Made by a program: the position numbers and the translations under genes
Shown: piece by piece, positions 1 to 9,006 of the stretch
Layout: each line of letters starts with the position of its first letter
Numbering within the stretch: position 1 is the first letter of the stretch
Assembly: GCF_003008555.2 (NCBI RefSeq)
Contig: NZ_CP027665.1
Span: 2,418,001 to 2,482,000, forward strand
Direction of reading: 5' to 3'
DNA from: Pukyongiella litopenaei
GTDB lineage: Bacteria > Pseudomonadota > Alphaproteobacteria > Rhodobacterales > Rhodobacteraceae
DNA length: 64,000 bases
Notes under the pieces: generated by a model
Told to the model about the DNA's origin: nothing
The model's input: the letters and a program-made list of their open reading frames with translations, nothing else
Databases searched by the model: none

Positions 1-527
1 GCCTGAAGACGCGGGACCGGATCATCGGCATGGTCCAGCCGCTGCCCGTGCCGGACGGCGTCGATGTCGGCGGGGCGCCGCTGCATGATATCGGCTGTGC
101 CGGGCGGGTGACGCAGTTTTCGGAAACCGATGACGGGCGCTATCTGGTCACGCTGACCGGTATCTCGCGGTTCCGCATCCGCGAGGAAACCGACGGCTTC
201 GCGCCCTATCGGCGGTGTGCGGTGGACTGGCCGCCATTCGATCGTGATCTCGGACGGGCCGAAAAGGACCCGGGGCTGGATCGCGCCGCCCTGACCGCGT
301 TGCTGGAACGCTATTTCGCCGCCCGGCAGCTTTCGACCGACTGGGAAACCATCCGCGATGCGCAGGACGAACTGCTGATCAATTCGCTGTCGATGCTGCT
401 GAGTTTCGAACCCGAGGACAAGCAGGCGCTGCTCGAGGCGCCGACGCTGTCCGACCGACGGGAAACACTGATCACGCTGATCGAATTCGCCCTGCGGGGC
501 GGAACAAGCGAGGAGATGCCGCAATGA
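1..527 (+). CDS. LON peptidase substrate-binding domain protein (5' partial)
   Basis: The reading frame is already open at the window edge (first full codon at position 3), so the N-terminus, probably about 40 residues, is missing. The visible part carries the IGMVQP and [15 protein letters not shown] stretches typical of the N-terminal (LAN/PUA-like) domain of Lon proteases, without any AAA+ or protease domain, as in stand-alone ATP-dependent-protease-like proteins of alphaproteobacteria. Such proteins are presumed to bind unfolded or specific protein substrates, but the role is not established. The stop overlaps the start of the next gene by 4 bp (ATGA), which suggests co-transcription and translational coupling. 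Confidence 0.85.
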   Translation, partial: LKTRDRIIGMVQPLPVPDGVDVGGAPLHDIGCAGRVTQFSETDDGRYLVTLTGISRFRIREETDGFAPYRRCAVDWPPFDRDLGRAEKDPGLDRAALTALLERYFAARQLSTDWETIRDAQDELLINSLSMLLSFEPEDKQALLEAPTLSDRRETLITLIEFALRGGTSEEMPQ

Positions 528-706
528 ACGAAGCCGGGTTCGACCCCCACATGATCGAGGCGCTGGTCTGTCCGCGCACGCATACCACCCTGTCCTACGA
601 TGCCGGGCGGCAGGAACTGGTGTCCAGGGCGGCCGGGCTGGCATTCCCGATCCGCAACGGTATCCCGGTGATGCTGGTGGACGAGGCGCGGGTGATCGAG
701 GGCTGA
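524..706 (+). CDS. Trm112-family protein (YcaR-like)
   Basis: A 60-aa protein with the Trm112/YcaR pattern: an N-terminal '[10 protein letters not shown]' knuckle near residues 14-23 and the C-terminal [11 protein letters not shown] signature. In the usual family the first part reads CPxC and binds zinc; here only one cysteine remains and the second position is Thr, so zinc binding by this half is doubtful. Bacterial members are small and of uncertain function; the eukaryotic homologue activates methyltransferases. It overlaps the preceding Lon-domain gene by 4 bp, a frequent pairing in Rhodobacteraceae. Start is fixed by that overlap. Confidence 0.85.
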   Translation: MNEAGFDPHMIEALVCPRTHTTLSYDAGRQELVSRAAGLAFPIRNGIPVMLVDEARVIEG

Positions 707-719
707 GCCCCGCCGCCGC

Positions 720-1514
720 TCAGGGGTCGCGGAACGGCAGGGTCAGGCTCCAGTCCAGCCGCGCCGGCCGGTCGTCCTGCCAGTGCAGCCCGATGGTCAT
801 CCGGTCATGGCCGTGGTCGGGCCGGGCGCGATAGGTGCCGAACAGCCGGTCCCAGACCGACAGCGCAAAGCCGTAATTGCTGTCATGTTCGACCCGGCGC
901 CGCGAATGGTGCACCCGGTGCATGTCCGGCGTCACGATCACCAGCCGCAGCACCGCGTCCAGCCGGCGCGGCAGCGCCAGGTTGGCATGGGTGAACAACG
1001 CGGTGCCGTTCAGCAGGATCTCGAACAGCAGCACCGCCAGCGCATCGGCGCCCAGCAGGTAGACCAGCCCGATCTTGACCAGCATCGACAGCGCGATCTC
1101 GACCGGATGAAACCGGATCGCGGTGGTCACGTCCATGTCGCGGTCGGCGTGATGCACCCGGTGCAACCGCCACAGCAGCGGCCATTTATGGGTCAGCAGG
1201 TGCTGCGCCCAGAGCGCGAGATCGAGCGCCAGCACCGCCAGCAGCAGTTCGGCCCAGCCGGGCCAGTCGAGCCGGTTCAGCAGCCCCCAGCCATTGCGCC
1301 CGGCGTCAAGGGCCGCGCCGATGGCCAGCAGGGGCATCGCCACCGCCATCAGCCGCAGGGTCAGCGTATTGATCACGGACATGGTCACGTTGGTGATCCA
1401 CCGGCGCGAACGCGGGCAGGTCCGCGCCCGCCGCGGTGCCAGCGCCTCGGCGCAGGCGAAGACCGCGAACAGGCCCAGAAAGATGCCCAGGCGCAAAATG
1501 GCTTCGTGTTCCAT
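720..1514 (-). CDS. Sterol desaturase / fatty acid hydroxylase family membrane protein
   Basis: A 264-aa integral membrane protein with the histidine clusters that bind the di-iron centre in this superfamily: HLLTH near residue 109, HRVHH near 118 and a second HRVHH near 200. Several hydrophobic segments alternate with these clusters, the usual topology with the iron site facing the cytoplasm. The family hydroxylates or desaturates lipid acyl chains or terpenoids using O2; the lipid substrate here cannot be told from sequence. It is convergent with the Trm112-like gene 13 bp away and has about 70 bp to argB, so it is likely transcribed with or just after the argB operon. Confidence 0.85.
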   Translation of the reverse strand: MEHEAILRLGIFLGLFAVFACAEALAPRRARTCPRSRRWITNVTMSVINTLTLRLMAVAMPLLAIGAALDAGRNGWGLLNRLDWPGWAELLLAVLALDLALWAQHLLTHKWPLLWRLHRVHHADRDMDVTTAIRFHPVEIALSMLVKIGLVYLLGADALAVLLFEILLNGTALFTHANLALPRRLDAVLRLVIVTPDMHRVHHSRRRVEHDSNYGFALSVWDRLFGTYRARPDHGHDRMTIGLHWQDDRPARLDWSLTLPFRDP

Positions 1515-1583
1515 GCGCCGGAGCGTGGGGCGGAATCACGCGCGGCGCAAGCCCGGTCAGGTGGGCCAGGCGGGGCAGCCGGG

Positions 1584-2447
1584 TCAGTCGGGGCGGATCA
1601 TGGATCCGGCGCCGTGATCGGTGAACAGCTCGAGCAGCACCGCGTTGGGCGCCCGGCCATCGAGGATCACCACCGCGCGCACCCCGGCATCCAGCGCGCC
1701 GAGCGCGGTTTCCGTCTTGGGGATCATGCCGCCCGCGATGGTGCCGTCGGCGGTCATCGCGCGGATCTGCGCGGCCTTGAGTTCGGTCACCACCGCGCCG
1801 TCGCCATCCTTGACGCCGGCCACGTCGGTCAGCAGCAGCAGCCGGTCGGCCTTGAGCGCGGCGGCGATCGCACCCGCCGCCGTGTCGCCGTTGACGTTGA
1901 AGGTCTCGCCCGCGCGGCCGCCGCCCAGCGGCGCGATCACCGGGATCATGTCGTTTTCGAACAGCGTATGCATCAGCGCCGGGTTCATCTCGGAGGGGGT
2001 GCCGACGAAACCCAGCGCCGGGTCGGTCATGTCGCAGGTCATCAGGCCGGCATCCTTGCCCGACAGGCCCACCGCGCGGCCGCCCTGGGCGTTGATCGCC
2101 TGCACGATGCGCTTGTTGACCAGCCCCGACAGCACCATCTCGACCACCTCGACGGTGGCGGCATCGGTCACGCGCTTGCCGTTCACGAACTCGGACCTGA
2201 TGTTCAGCCGGTCGAGCATCGCGTTGATCATCGGCCCGCCGCCATGCACGATCACCGGGTTTACGCCGACCTGCTGCATCAGCACGATGTCGCGGGCAAA
2301 GCTCTCCATGCCCTCGTCGCTGCCCATCGCGTGGCCGCCCAGCTTGATCACCACGATCGCGCCGTCATAGCGTTGCAGATAGGGCAAGGCGCTCGACAGG
2401 GTGGCGGCGGCGGCGATCCAGTCGCGGTTCATGTCGCGTTTCTTCAT
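1584..2447 (-). CDS. argB: Acetylglutamate kinase
   Basis: ArgB phosphorylates N-acetyl-L-glutamate with ATP, the second and usually feedback-controlled step of arginine biosynthesis in the cytoplasm. The 287-aa product has the IKLGGHAMG phosphate loop near its start, the VVHGGGP-type glycine loop (here [10 protein letters not shown]) and the [15 protein letters not shown] substrate site near the C-terminus, all intact. I chose the ATG giving [10 protein letters not shown] because homologues begin there and GAAGAG lies just upstream; the ATG 15 bp further in is an alternative. It is the last gene of the leftward yidC-MOSC-engB-argB run, 58 bp after engB. Confidence 0.95.
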   Translation of the reverse strand: MKKRDMNRDWIAAAATLSSALPYLQRYDGAIVVIKLGGHAMGSDEGMESFARDIVLMQQVGVNPVIVHGGGPMINAMLDRLNIRSEFVNGKRVTDAATVEVVEMVLSGLVNKRIVQAINAQGGRAVGLSGKDAGLMTCDMTDPALGFVGTPSEMNPALMHTLFENDMIPVIAPLGGGRAGETFNVNGDTAAGAIAAALKADRLLLLTDVAGVKDGDGAVVTELKAAQIRAMTADGTIAGGMIPKTETALGALDAGVRAVVILDGRAPNAVLLELFTDHGAGSMIRPD

Positions 2448-2505
2448 CTCTTCGTCAGTCCCGTCCGTCTGGTTGCACGGGCGCATGCCCGCCTGCAAGG
2501 GCGGT

Positions 2506-3159
2506 CTAGGCCAGCCCCGCGATGATGCTGCGCAGCGTGGCGATCCCGTCACCCTTTTCCGAACTGGTCAGCACCATCTCGGGATAGGCCGCCGGGTGTC
2601 TGGCCAGGGCGGCGCGCACCTGGGCCAGCACCCGGTCGCGTTCCTTTTCCTTCACCTTGTCGGCCTTGGTCAGCACGCATTGAAAGGTGACCGCCGAACG
2701 GTCGAGCAGCGACAGGATTTCCTCGTCCACCGGTTTCACCCCGTGGCGGGCGTCGATCAGCACGAATGCACGGCGCAGGCTGGGCCGGCCCGAGAGATAC
2801 TGTTTCAGCAGCCGCTGCCATTTCTCGACCACGGGCAGGGGCGCGTTGGCAAACCCGTATCCCGGCAGGTCGACAAGGTAGAGATCCGGCCCCTGCGTGA
2901 AAAAGTTGATTTCCTGCGTGCGCCCCGGCGTGTTCGAGGCCCGCGCCAGCCCGCGCGTGCCGGTGAGCGCGTTGATCAGGCTCGATTTGCCGACATTGGA
3001 CCGGCCCGCGAAACAGATCTCCAGCCGGTCGGCGGGCGGCAGGCCGGACATGGCGACCACGCCCTTGAGAAACTCGGACTGGCCCGCGAACAGCTTGCGC
3101 CCGCGTTCGGCCTCTGCGGTATCGGGCGGGTCCGCCAGGGGAAAGGGCAGGGCGGTCAC
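2506..3159 (-). CDS. engB: Ribosome biogenesis GTPase YsxC/EngB
   Basis: EngB (YihA/YsxC) is a GTPase needed for large-subunit ribosome assembly. The 217-aa protein has G1 [12 protein letters not shown]2 region with TPGRTQ, G3 DLPGYG, G4 LTKADK and a C-terminal SSEKGDG G5-like element, in the usual order and spacing. The start is a GTG at 3159 that overlaps the stop of the upstream MOSC gene (GTGA, 4 bp); starts further upstream would run inside the MOSC gene. Its position directly behind yidC is a conserved arrangement in Rhodobacterales. Confidence 0.95.
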   Translation of the reverse strand: MTALPFPLADPPDTAEAERGRKLFAGQSEFLKGVVAMSGLPPADRLEICFAGRSNVGKSSLINALTGTRGLARASNTPGRTQEINFFTQGPDLYLVDLPGYGFANAPLPVVEKWQRLLKQYLSGRPSLRRAFVLIDARHGVKPVDEEILSLLDRSAVTFQCVLTKADKVKEKERDRVLAQVRAALARHPAAYPEMVLTSSEKGDGIATLRSIIAGLA

Positions 3160-3899
3160 AGGATTTCCACCGTATCGCCGCGCGCGATCCGCCCCGGTTT
3201 CGTCACCTGCAGCGCGATGGTGAAATCCTGATGGCCGAGGGATTTCAGCGCTCCCAGCGTGTCCGCGTCCCGTTTCCCGGTCGCCGGGTTGGCGGCGGTC
3301 GCCAGGCAGCGTTCGATCCGCTTGTAGGCGCTCACCTCGGCCGTGCCGATGCGCAGCGAGCGCCCGATCCAGTCGAATTCTTCCCACGGGGCGGCGCCGT
3401 CGATCCACAGGTTGCAGCGCCAGCGGTGGATGGACAGGTCGCGGCCCAGCCTGTCCTCGATGACGCGATGGCTGGCCAGGTTGCCGAGGGACACCGACGG
3501 GGTGCTGCTGTCGGTGAAGCCGCGCGTCTGCGGCGCGGGCAGGACGGCGACCGGCTGCGCGCGCCCCTCGGGGATCAGCGGGCGCACCCAATCAACCAGC
3601 GCCGTGGCGTCCCGTTCCGGGTGCAGGGCGATGTCGGGCCGGTCCGGGTGGGACAGGGCGATGCGGCCGTCATCCAGCGACCGCGCGGTCACCGCCATCA
3701 GTTCGGGCGCCGATGCCGCGCGGATAAAATTCAGGCAGCGCGCCCAATCGCCCGGCTGCGCCGCGGACCGTTCATGCGCGACCGCCCAAAGACGATCACC
3801 TGGCAGGGTCTGCCCGGTGGTCAGCTCGGCGCTGTCGATCTCTTCCCGGCCGAGGGCCTTGATCGGGTGCCGCCACAGCGCGGTGACGGTGGCGGTCAT
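3156..3899 (-). CDS. MOSC domain-containing protein
   Basis: A 247-aa protein with an N-terminal beta-barrel segment beginning with ALWRHPIKALGREE and a C-terminal MOSC core (residues about 110-240) containing the segment around RCNLWIDG and the conserved Cys of ERCLAT. MOSC domains are sulfur-carrier or molybdenum-cofactor-handling domains, as in molybdenum cofactor sulfurase and YcbX/YiiM. It overlaps yidC upstream and engB downstream by 4 bp each, so it is translated as part of that operon. Its exact substrate is unknown; N-hydroxylated compound reduction, as for YcbX, is one possibility. Confidence 0.88.
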   Translation of the reverse strand: MTATVTALWRHPIKALGREEIDSAELTTGQTLPGDRLWAVAHERSAAQPGDWARCLNFIRAASAPELMAVTARSLDDGRIALSHPDRPDIALHPERDATALVDWVRPLIPEGRAQPVAVLPAPQTRGFTDSSTPSVSLGNLASHRVIEDRLGRDLSIHRWRCNLWIDGAAPWEEFDWIGRSLRIGTAEVSAYKRIERCLATAANPATGKRDADTLGALKSLGHQDFTIALQVTKPGRIARGDTVEIL

Positions 3900-5728
3900 T
3901 TCTCGTCCGGTTTCGGCTTGCGCTGAAAGCCCGACTTGATGTTGCCGAGCAGGTCGGGCTTGTAGCCCTGGCTGCGCATGATCAGGTATTGCTGGGTGAA
4001 GGTGATGGTGTTGTTGGCGATCCAGTAGACCACCAGCCCGCTGGCAAAGCCGCCCAGCATGAACATGAACACCCACGGCATCCAGGCAAAGATCATCGCC
4101 TGGGTCGGATCGGTGGGTGCCGGGTTCAGTTTCTGCTGCAGCCACATCGAGATGCCCAGCAGCAGCGGCAGGATGCCGATCAGCAGCATGGCGAGGATCG
4201 TGCCGGGCTCGGGTCCGGCCCAGGGGGCTAGGCCGAAGAAGTTCATGATCGAGGTCGGATCCGGGGCCGACAGGTCGCGGAACGGGCCGAACCACGGCGC
4301 CTGGCGCAGTTCGATGGTGACGAAGATCACCTTGTAGAGCGAAAAGAAGATCGGGATCTGCAGGAGGATCGGCAGGCAGCCCGCGGCCGGGTTCACCTTT
4401 TCCTTCTTGTAGAGCTCCATCATCCCCTGCTGCATCTTCTGCCGGTCGTCGCCGCAGGATTCCTTGAGCGCCTCCATTTTCGGCTGCAATTCCTTCATCT
4501 TCGCCATCGAGACGTAGGATTTGTAGGCCAGCGGGAACAGGATCGCCTTGATGATCAGCGTCAGGCCGATGATCGACCAGCCCATGTTGCCGATCAGCTT
4601 GTGGATCTCGTGCAGCAGCCAGAAGATCGGCTTGGTCAGGAAAAAGAACCAGCCCCAGTCGATGCTGTCGATGAACCCTTCGATGCCGGCGCGCTCATAG
4701 GACCGGATCGTGGCCCATTCCTTGGCGCCCGCGAACAGGCGGGTGCTGACCTCGGTGCTTTCTCCGGGCGCGACGGTCAGCGTGGGCAGGACCGCCTCGG
4801 TCTGGTAGATCTTGCGGTTCGCATCATATTTGGCCACGGCGCGGAAGGCGCTGCCCGGTTCGGGGGCGAGCGTGGACATCCAGAAATGGTCGGTGAACCC
4901 GATCCATCCGTTTTCGGTGACCTGCATGACCTCGGCCTGCGCGCCTTCGCGCGGGTCGATCTCGAAATCGCGCATCTTGGAATAGTCGATCTCTTCGAGC
5001 TGGCCATCGGCCATGCCGACCACGCCTTCATGCAGGATGAAGAAATTCTTCAGCCCCGGCAGGTCGCCGTCTTCGCCCACGCCATGGCGGGCCAGCAGGC
5101 CATAGGGGGCGAGGCTGGCCGGCCCCTGCCCGGTGTTCTCGACGGACTGGGTGACCGTGAACATGAAATTGTCGTCCACCGCGATCTGGCGGCGGAACAT
5201 CAGGCCGTTGCCATTGTCCCAATGCAGCAGGACGGGGCTGTCGGGGGTCAGCTCCGCGCCTTCCTCGGCGGTCCAGACCGTGTTCGCGCCCGGCACGTCA
5301 CCCGGTTGCAGCCCGCTGCCGGGCGCCCAGCCGTAAAGGGCGTAATAGGCCGATGGCGTGCCGACCGGCGACAACACCGTGACCTTGGCCGGATCGTCCA
5401 GCGAAACGGAGTAGTCCTTCAGCGACAGATCGTCGATCCGACCGCCCATGAGCGATATCGACCCGGCCAGCCGCGGGGTGTCGATATCGATGCGCGGGGC
5501 GTTGACGGTGGCTTCGTCCGCGGTGCCGGTGACCGGGCCGGTATCGGTGGCGGGTGCCGCCGCCGGCGCGGTGGCGGTGTCGCCTGCAACCTGTTCGGCA
5601 ACCGCCGGTTCCGGTGCCGTTTCGGGGCCGGGGGCCTGTTCCGGTGGCGGGAACAGCAGGAACCACACGAGGATCACGGCGAAACTGAGCGCGGTTGCAA
5701 GGATGAGGTTCTTGTTCTGATCGTCCAT
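3896..5728 (-). CDS. yidC: Membrane protein insertase YidC
   Basis: YidC inserts and folds inner-membrane proteins alone or with SecYEG. The 610-aa protein has an N-terminal transmembrane anchor (about residues 8-25), a Pro/Ala/Glu-rich linker, a large periplasmic beta-domain to about residue 350, and the conserved C-terminal 60KD_IMP core with KSYVSMAKMKELQPKM, NPAAGCLP and the final helices ending in a basic tail (FQRKPKPDEK). The ATG giving MDDQNKN is chosen because it matches the family N-terminus just before the anchor. In many relatives rpmH and rnpA lie directly upstream; here they are absent and an EAL-domain gene follows instead. Confidence 0.96.
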   Translation of the reverse strand: MDDQNKNLILATALSFAVILVWFLLFPPPEQAPGPETAPEPAVAEQVAGDTATAPAAAPATDTGPVTGTADEATVNAPRIDIDTPRLAGSISLMGGRIDDLSLKDYSVSLDDPAKVTVLSPVGTPSAYYALYGWAPGSGLQPGDVPGANTVWTAEEGAELTPDSPVLLHWDNGNGLMFRRQIAVDDNFMFTVTQSVENTGQGPASLAPYGLLARHGVGEDGDLPGLKNFFILHEGVVGMADGQLEEIDYSKMRDFEIDPREGAQAEVMQVTENGWIGFTDHFWMSTLAPEPGSAFRAVAKYDANRKIYQTEAVLPTLTVAPGESTEVSTRLFAGAKEWATIRSYERAGIEGFIDSIDWGWFFFLTKPIFWLLHEIHKLIGNMGWSIIGLTLIIKAILFPLAYKSYVSMAKMKELQPKMEALKESCGDDRQKMQQGMMELYKKEKVNPAAGCLPILLQIPIFFSLYKVIFVTIELRQAPWFGPFRDLSAPDPTSIMNFFGLAPWAGPEPGTILAMLLIGILPLLLGISMWLQQKLNPAPTDPTQAMIFAWMPWVFMFMLGGFASGLVVYWIANNTITFTQQYLIMRSQGYKPDLLGNIKSGFQRKPKPDEK

Positions 5729-6033
5729 CGGGGACTGCCACCTTGTGCATGAAACGATTGGAGGGGGTTCAACAGAGTGCAGCCGCAAAGGTCAAGCGGA
5801 TTCCGGGCCGCGTGGCCGTCAGGCCCGGGCCCTGCATCGGGCCGTGCCCCGCCCGGCGGGGCGCCCATCTGGCGTATCAGGGATTGCGCGGGGGCCGGGC
5901 GTGGCCCGGCCCGCCTGCCGGGCCGCCGGAATTGACCTGCCGGCACCCGCCCGGCGGCGCGATCCGGGCCCGGACCGATGCCGCCGCCACCCGCGCCGCG
6001 CCGGCTGCCGCGTTGCTGCGGGGCTGCTGGGGG
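5729..6033. other. Intergenic region with a perfect 9-bp hairpin
   Basis: About 305 bp with no credible gene on either strand. It contains a perfect inverted repeat at 5892-5912 (9-bp GC-only arms, 3-nt loop GTG), placed downstream of the EAL-domain gene and about 165 bp upstream of yidC on the minus strand. No T-run follows on either strand, so it is not a classical intrinsic terminator. The promoter of the yidC operon should lie here but no convincing -35/-10 pair is visible. Confidence 0.6.
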
Positions 6034-7575
6034 CTAGCGTGCGCTGCGGCTGATCTGCGGTGTCGGGTTCAGCTTGTTGCGATGGGCCGCGATCCAGTTG
6101 AGGGTCTGGTCAAAGGGCATCGGCCGGCCGATGCCGAAGCCCTGCACATGATCGCAGCCCAGCTGCGCCAGCAGCGCGTGTTCGCCCACGGTTTCGACGC
6201 CTTCGGCCAGCGTTTCCAGGCCCAGCCGTTCGGCCATGGTCAGGATCGCGCCCAGCAGCCGGTGCTGATCGGGGTCGCGATCGGCCTTGGTCACGAAAGA
6301 CCGGTCGATCTTGATCCGCGACACCGCGAAACGGCGGATCGCCGCGATCGAGGCGTTGCCGGTGCCGAAATCGTCCAGGTCGATGCGGCAGCCCAGTTCC
6401 GCCAGGCCGGCGATGTTGCGGGCGACGATGTCGTCGCAATCGGAGACGACCGATTCCAGCACCTCGACCGCGAGCCGGTCCGGGGTCAGGTCGAACCGGT
6501 CCAGTTCCCAGCCAATCCGGTCCAGCAGGCCGGGGTCGCGCAGTTCGGCGGTGGTGAAATTGATCCCGACCCGGGGCACGTCGACACCGGCGCAGTCCCA
6601 TGCCTTGAGCGCGGTAAAGGCGTGGTATAGAATGACCTGCCCCAGGCGGCTCAGCAGCCCGGCCTGTTCCATTTCGGGCAGGAACCGGTCGGGTGACACC
6701 ATGCCATGGGCGGGGTGGGTCCAGCGCGCCAGGGCCTCGAACCCGGTAATGCGGCCGGTATCGGTGCAGATCTGCGGCTGGAACCAGGGCCGGATCTGTC
6801 CGGTTTCGAGCGCGGCGGCGGCGTCGTCGCGCAGATCGGACCGTTCGCGCCGGCGTTGCTGCATCTCGGCCGAAAACGCACGGATCGCCGACGGGCCGGT
6901 CTGCTGCGCCTCGTTCAGGGCGGCGGCGGCGGCCTGGCGCCAGTCGGCGGCGCTGTCCCCCGGCGCGCGGTTGCGCAGGCAGAACCCGATCGAGCAGGAG
7001 ACATAGACCGTCAGCCCGCCGAGCGGTGCCGGTTCCTCGACCGCGGCCTGCATGCGGCCCGCCAGCGCGATGCAGGTTTCCAGATCGAGCTGGCGCACCG
7101 GCGTCAGGCAGATCGCGAAACGGCTGTCGCCGGTGCGCGCGACGATGTCGCCATGGCGCAGCGCCGACAGGATCCGTTCACCGGTTCGATGCAGCACCTG
7201 GTCCGCCGCCTCTTGTCCGTGGCGCGCGGAAAACTCGCGAAACTCGTCCAGTTCGACCACGAAACAGCTCGACCGCAGCCCGGAGTTCATGGTTTGTTCA
7301 TATAGATTTTCGGTTTCGCGGTCGAATTCGTCCCGCAGCATCAGGCCGGTTGCGCGGTCGCGCGGTTCGGTTGCGATGGCCGGGGCGCCCCCGGCCCCGA
7401 GCGCCAGCAGCGCGAGCGGTAGGCCCAGCGCCACCGCCAGCAGCGCATGTTCGCCGCCCCACCAGAAGGCGCCCAGTGTCAGCGCGGGAAGGAACGCGAG
7501 CGCCGGCGGGCCGGTCAGGGCCGGGGCGATCTGCTGGCAGAGCCGTTTCAGGCGGCGGGAAACCGGGTTCCGCAT
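6034..7575 (-). CDS. Membrane-anchored GGDEF/EAL protein, probable c-di-GMP phosphodiesterase
   Basis: A 513-aa protein with two N-terminal hydrophobic segments (about residues 24-65), a GGDEF-fold domain (about 75-235) and an EAL domain (about 245-500). The cyclase signature is ruined: residues 149-153 read GDSRF instead of GGDEF, so cyclase activity is unlikely. The EAL side keeps the key elements: FEAL at 279-282, EVLES, LDDFGTG, KIDRSFV, AEGVE and the final VQGFGIGRPMP. It should therefore hydrolyse cyclic di-GMP, with the GGDEF half possibly a GTP-sensing regulator. Start chosen because GAAAGG lies 7 bp upstream; the frame stays open further upstream only as antisense to ttcA. Confidence 0.88.
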   Translation of the reverse strand: MRNPVSRRLKRLCQQIAPALTGPPALAFLPALTLGAFWWGGEHALLAVALGLPLALLALGAGGAPAIATEPRDRATGLMLRDEFDRETENLYEQTMNSGLRSSCFVVELDEFREFSARHGQEAADQVLHRTGERILSALRHGDIVARTGDSRFAICLTPVRQLDLETCIALAGRMQAAVEEPAPLGGLTVYVSCSIGFCLRNRAPGDSAADWRQAAAAALNEAQQTGPSAIRAFSAEMQQRRRERSDLRDDAAAALETGQIRPWFQPQICTDTGRITGFEALARWTHPAHGMVSPDRFLPEMEQAGLLSRLGQVILYHAFTALKAWDCAGVDVPRVGINFTTAELRDPGLLDRIGWELDRFDLTPDRLAVEVLESVVSDCDDIVARNIAGLAELGCRIDLDDFGTGNASIAAIRRFAVSRIKIDRSFVTKADRDPDQHRLLGAILTMAERLGLETLAEGVETVGEHALLAQLGCDHVQGFGIGRPMPFDQTLNWIAAHRNKLNPTPQISRSAR

Positions 7576-7643
7576 GGCGGGGCCTTTCGATGCTTGGTGC
7601 AACTGCACCCCGCCGACCTTAGGCCCGGTATCTGACCCTTCGG

Positions 7644-8510
7644 TTAACGCAGAAGCGGAATTTCGCTGTCGGTCCGGGGCTGGACCCGGTTGCGCTCGAG
7701 CCCGGCGAAATCGAACAGCTCCGGGTCCAGCAAATGCGATGGCCGCGCGTTCATCAGCGCCCGGAACATCACCTGCCGCCGTCCCGGGCGGGTCTTTTCC
7801 CAACCGTCGAGAATCGCCTTGACCTGTTGCCGTTGCAGCCCGTCCTGGCTGCCGCAGAGATCGCAGGGAATGATCGGATAGTCCATCGCCGCCGCGAACC
7901 TGGCGCAGTCGTCCTCGGCCACATGCGCAAGCGGGCGATAGACGAACAGGTCGCCCTCTTCGTTCACCAGCTTGGGCGGCATCGTCGCCAGCCGCCCGCC
8001 GTGAAAGAGATTCATGAAGAAGGTCTCGAGGATGTCGTCGCGATGATGGCCCAGCACCACCGCCGAGCATCCTTCCTCGCGGGCGATTCGGTAGAGATTG
8101 CCGCGCCGCAGCCGGGAACACAGCGCGCAATAGGTGCGCCCCTGCGGAACCTTGTCCATGACGACCGAATAGGTGTCCTGGTATTCGATCCGATGCGGCA
8201 CGCCCATCTTTTCCAGAAATTCCGGCAGCACCGTGGCGGGAAATCCCGGCTGGCCCTGGTCGAGATTGCAGGCCAGCAGGTCGACCGGCAGCAGGCCGCG
8301 CCATTTCAGTTCGTGCAGCACCGCCAGCAGGGTATAGCTGTCCTTGCCTCCGGACAGGCAGACCAGCCACCGGGCGCCGGGTTCGATCATGCCATATTGA
8401 TCGATCGCCTCGCGGGTCTGGCGGACGATGCGCTTGCGCAGCTTGCGAAAGCCGGTCGTGCGCGGGGCACCGGCAAAGAGCGGGTGAATCTCGTCGGCGT
8501 CATCCAGCAT
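7644..8510 (-). CDS. ttcA: tRNA 2-thiocytidine(32) synthetase TtcA
   Basis: TtcA thiolates C32 of certain tRNAs using ATP and an iron-sulfur cluster. The 288-aa protein has the PP-loop SGGKDS at residues 53-58, the CxxC pair C128/C131 (YCALC) and the third-cysteine region PCDLCG at 215-220, all as in E. coli TtcA. It is followed by the EAL-domain gene in the same direction after 68 bp and precedes the divergent sugE gene. Length is close to the family norm, slightly short at the C-terminus. Confidence 0.93.
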   Translation of the reverse strand: MLDDADEIHPLFAGAPRTTGFRKLRKRIVRQTREAIDQYGMIEPGARWLVCLSGGKDSYTLLAVLHELKWRGLLPVDLLACNLDQGQPGFPATVLPEFLEKMGVPHRIEYQDTYSVVMDKVPQGRTYCALCSRLRRGNLYRIAREEGCSAVVLGHHRDDILETFFMNLFHGGRLATMPPKLVNEEGDLFVYRPLAHVAEDDCARFAAAMDYPIIPCDLCGSQDGLQRQQVKAILDGWEKTRPGRRQVMFRALMNARPSHLLDPELFDFAGLERNRVQPRTDSEIPLLR

Positions 8511-8675
8511 GGGCTCGCCTTACCGGCTTTGCCGGAGCCGGGCAAGCGTGGCGGTTCGCGGGGGCGTTACCCCGATCCGCGATCCGCGCCGGGCCCATTG
8601 CCGACCCGGACCGGCCCGGTGCAAGGTTGTTGGCGCAATGTCGTTGAGGACCGAAACAACCGGAGGGGATCGCCG

Positions 8676-8996
8676 ATGGCGTGGATATTGCTGGGTCTTG
8701 CCGGCCTGTTCGAGGTCGGCTGGGCGGTAGGCCTGAAATACACCGACGGTTTCACGCGGGTCTGGCCGACCGCGCTGACGGCGGCGTCGATGATCGTGAG
8801 CCTCGTGCTGCTCGGCCTCGCGCTGCGCACGATCCCGCTGGGAACCGGCTATGCGATCTGGACGGGGATCGGCACGCTGGGCACGGTGATCTTCGGCATC
8901 CTGTTCCTGGCCGAGCCGGCAACGGCGGCACGGCTGGGCTGTGTCGCGCTCATCCTCGCGGGGATCGTCGGGCTGAAGCTGGTGTCCGGCGCCTGA
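8676..8996 (+). CDS. sugE: SugE/Gdx-type small multidrug resistance exporter
   Basis: A 106-aa four-helix SMR protein. The membrane-embedded Glu13 (LFEVGW), the KYTDGFTR loop and GYAIWTGIGTLG place it with the SugE/Gdx subgroup, whose characterised members export guanidinium as proton-coupled antiporter dimers rather than the EmrE multidrug subgroup. A good ribosome site (GGAGGGG) lies 8 bp before the ATG. No guanidine riboswitch could be recognised in the 165-bp leader, although many sugE genes have one. Convergent with the following SDR gene. Confidence 0.9.
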   Translation: MAWILLGLAGLFEVGWAVGLKYTDGFTRVWPTALTAASMIVSLVLLGLALRTIPLGTGYAIWTGIGTLGTVIFGILFLAEPATAARLGCVALILAGIVGLKLVSGA

Positions 8997-9006
8997 TCCG
9001 CGCGGC

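Noticed and set aside
6034-8370. A single 778-codon frame suggesting a fusion of ttcA-like and EAL parts
   Set aside because: The N-terminal 265 residues are an off-frame reading of ttcA without any recognisable domain; a good ribosome site at 7575 marks the real EAL-gene start.
8511-8675. Guanidine riboswitch in the sugE leader
   Set aside because: I looked for the known guanidine-I, -II and -III core sequences and paired ACGR loops and could not find them; a covariance search would be needed to be sure.
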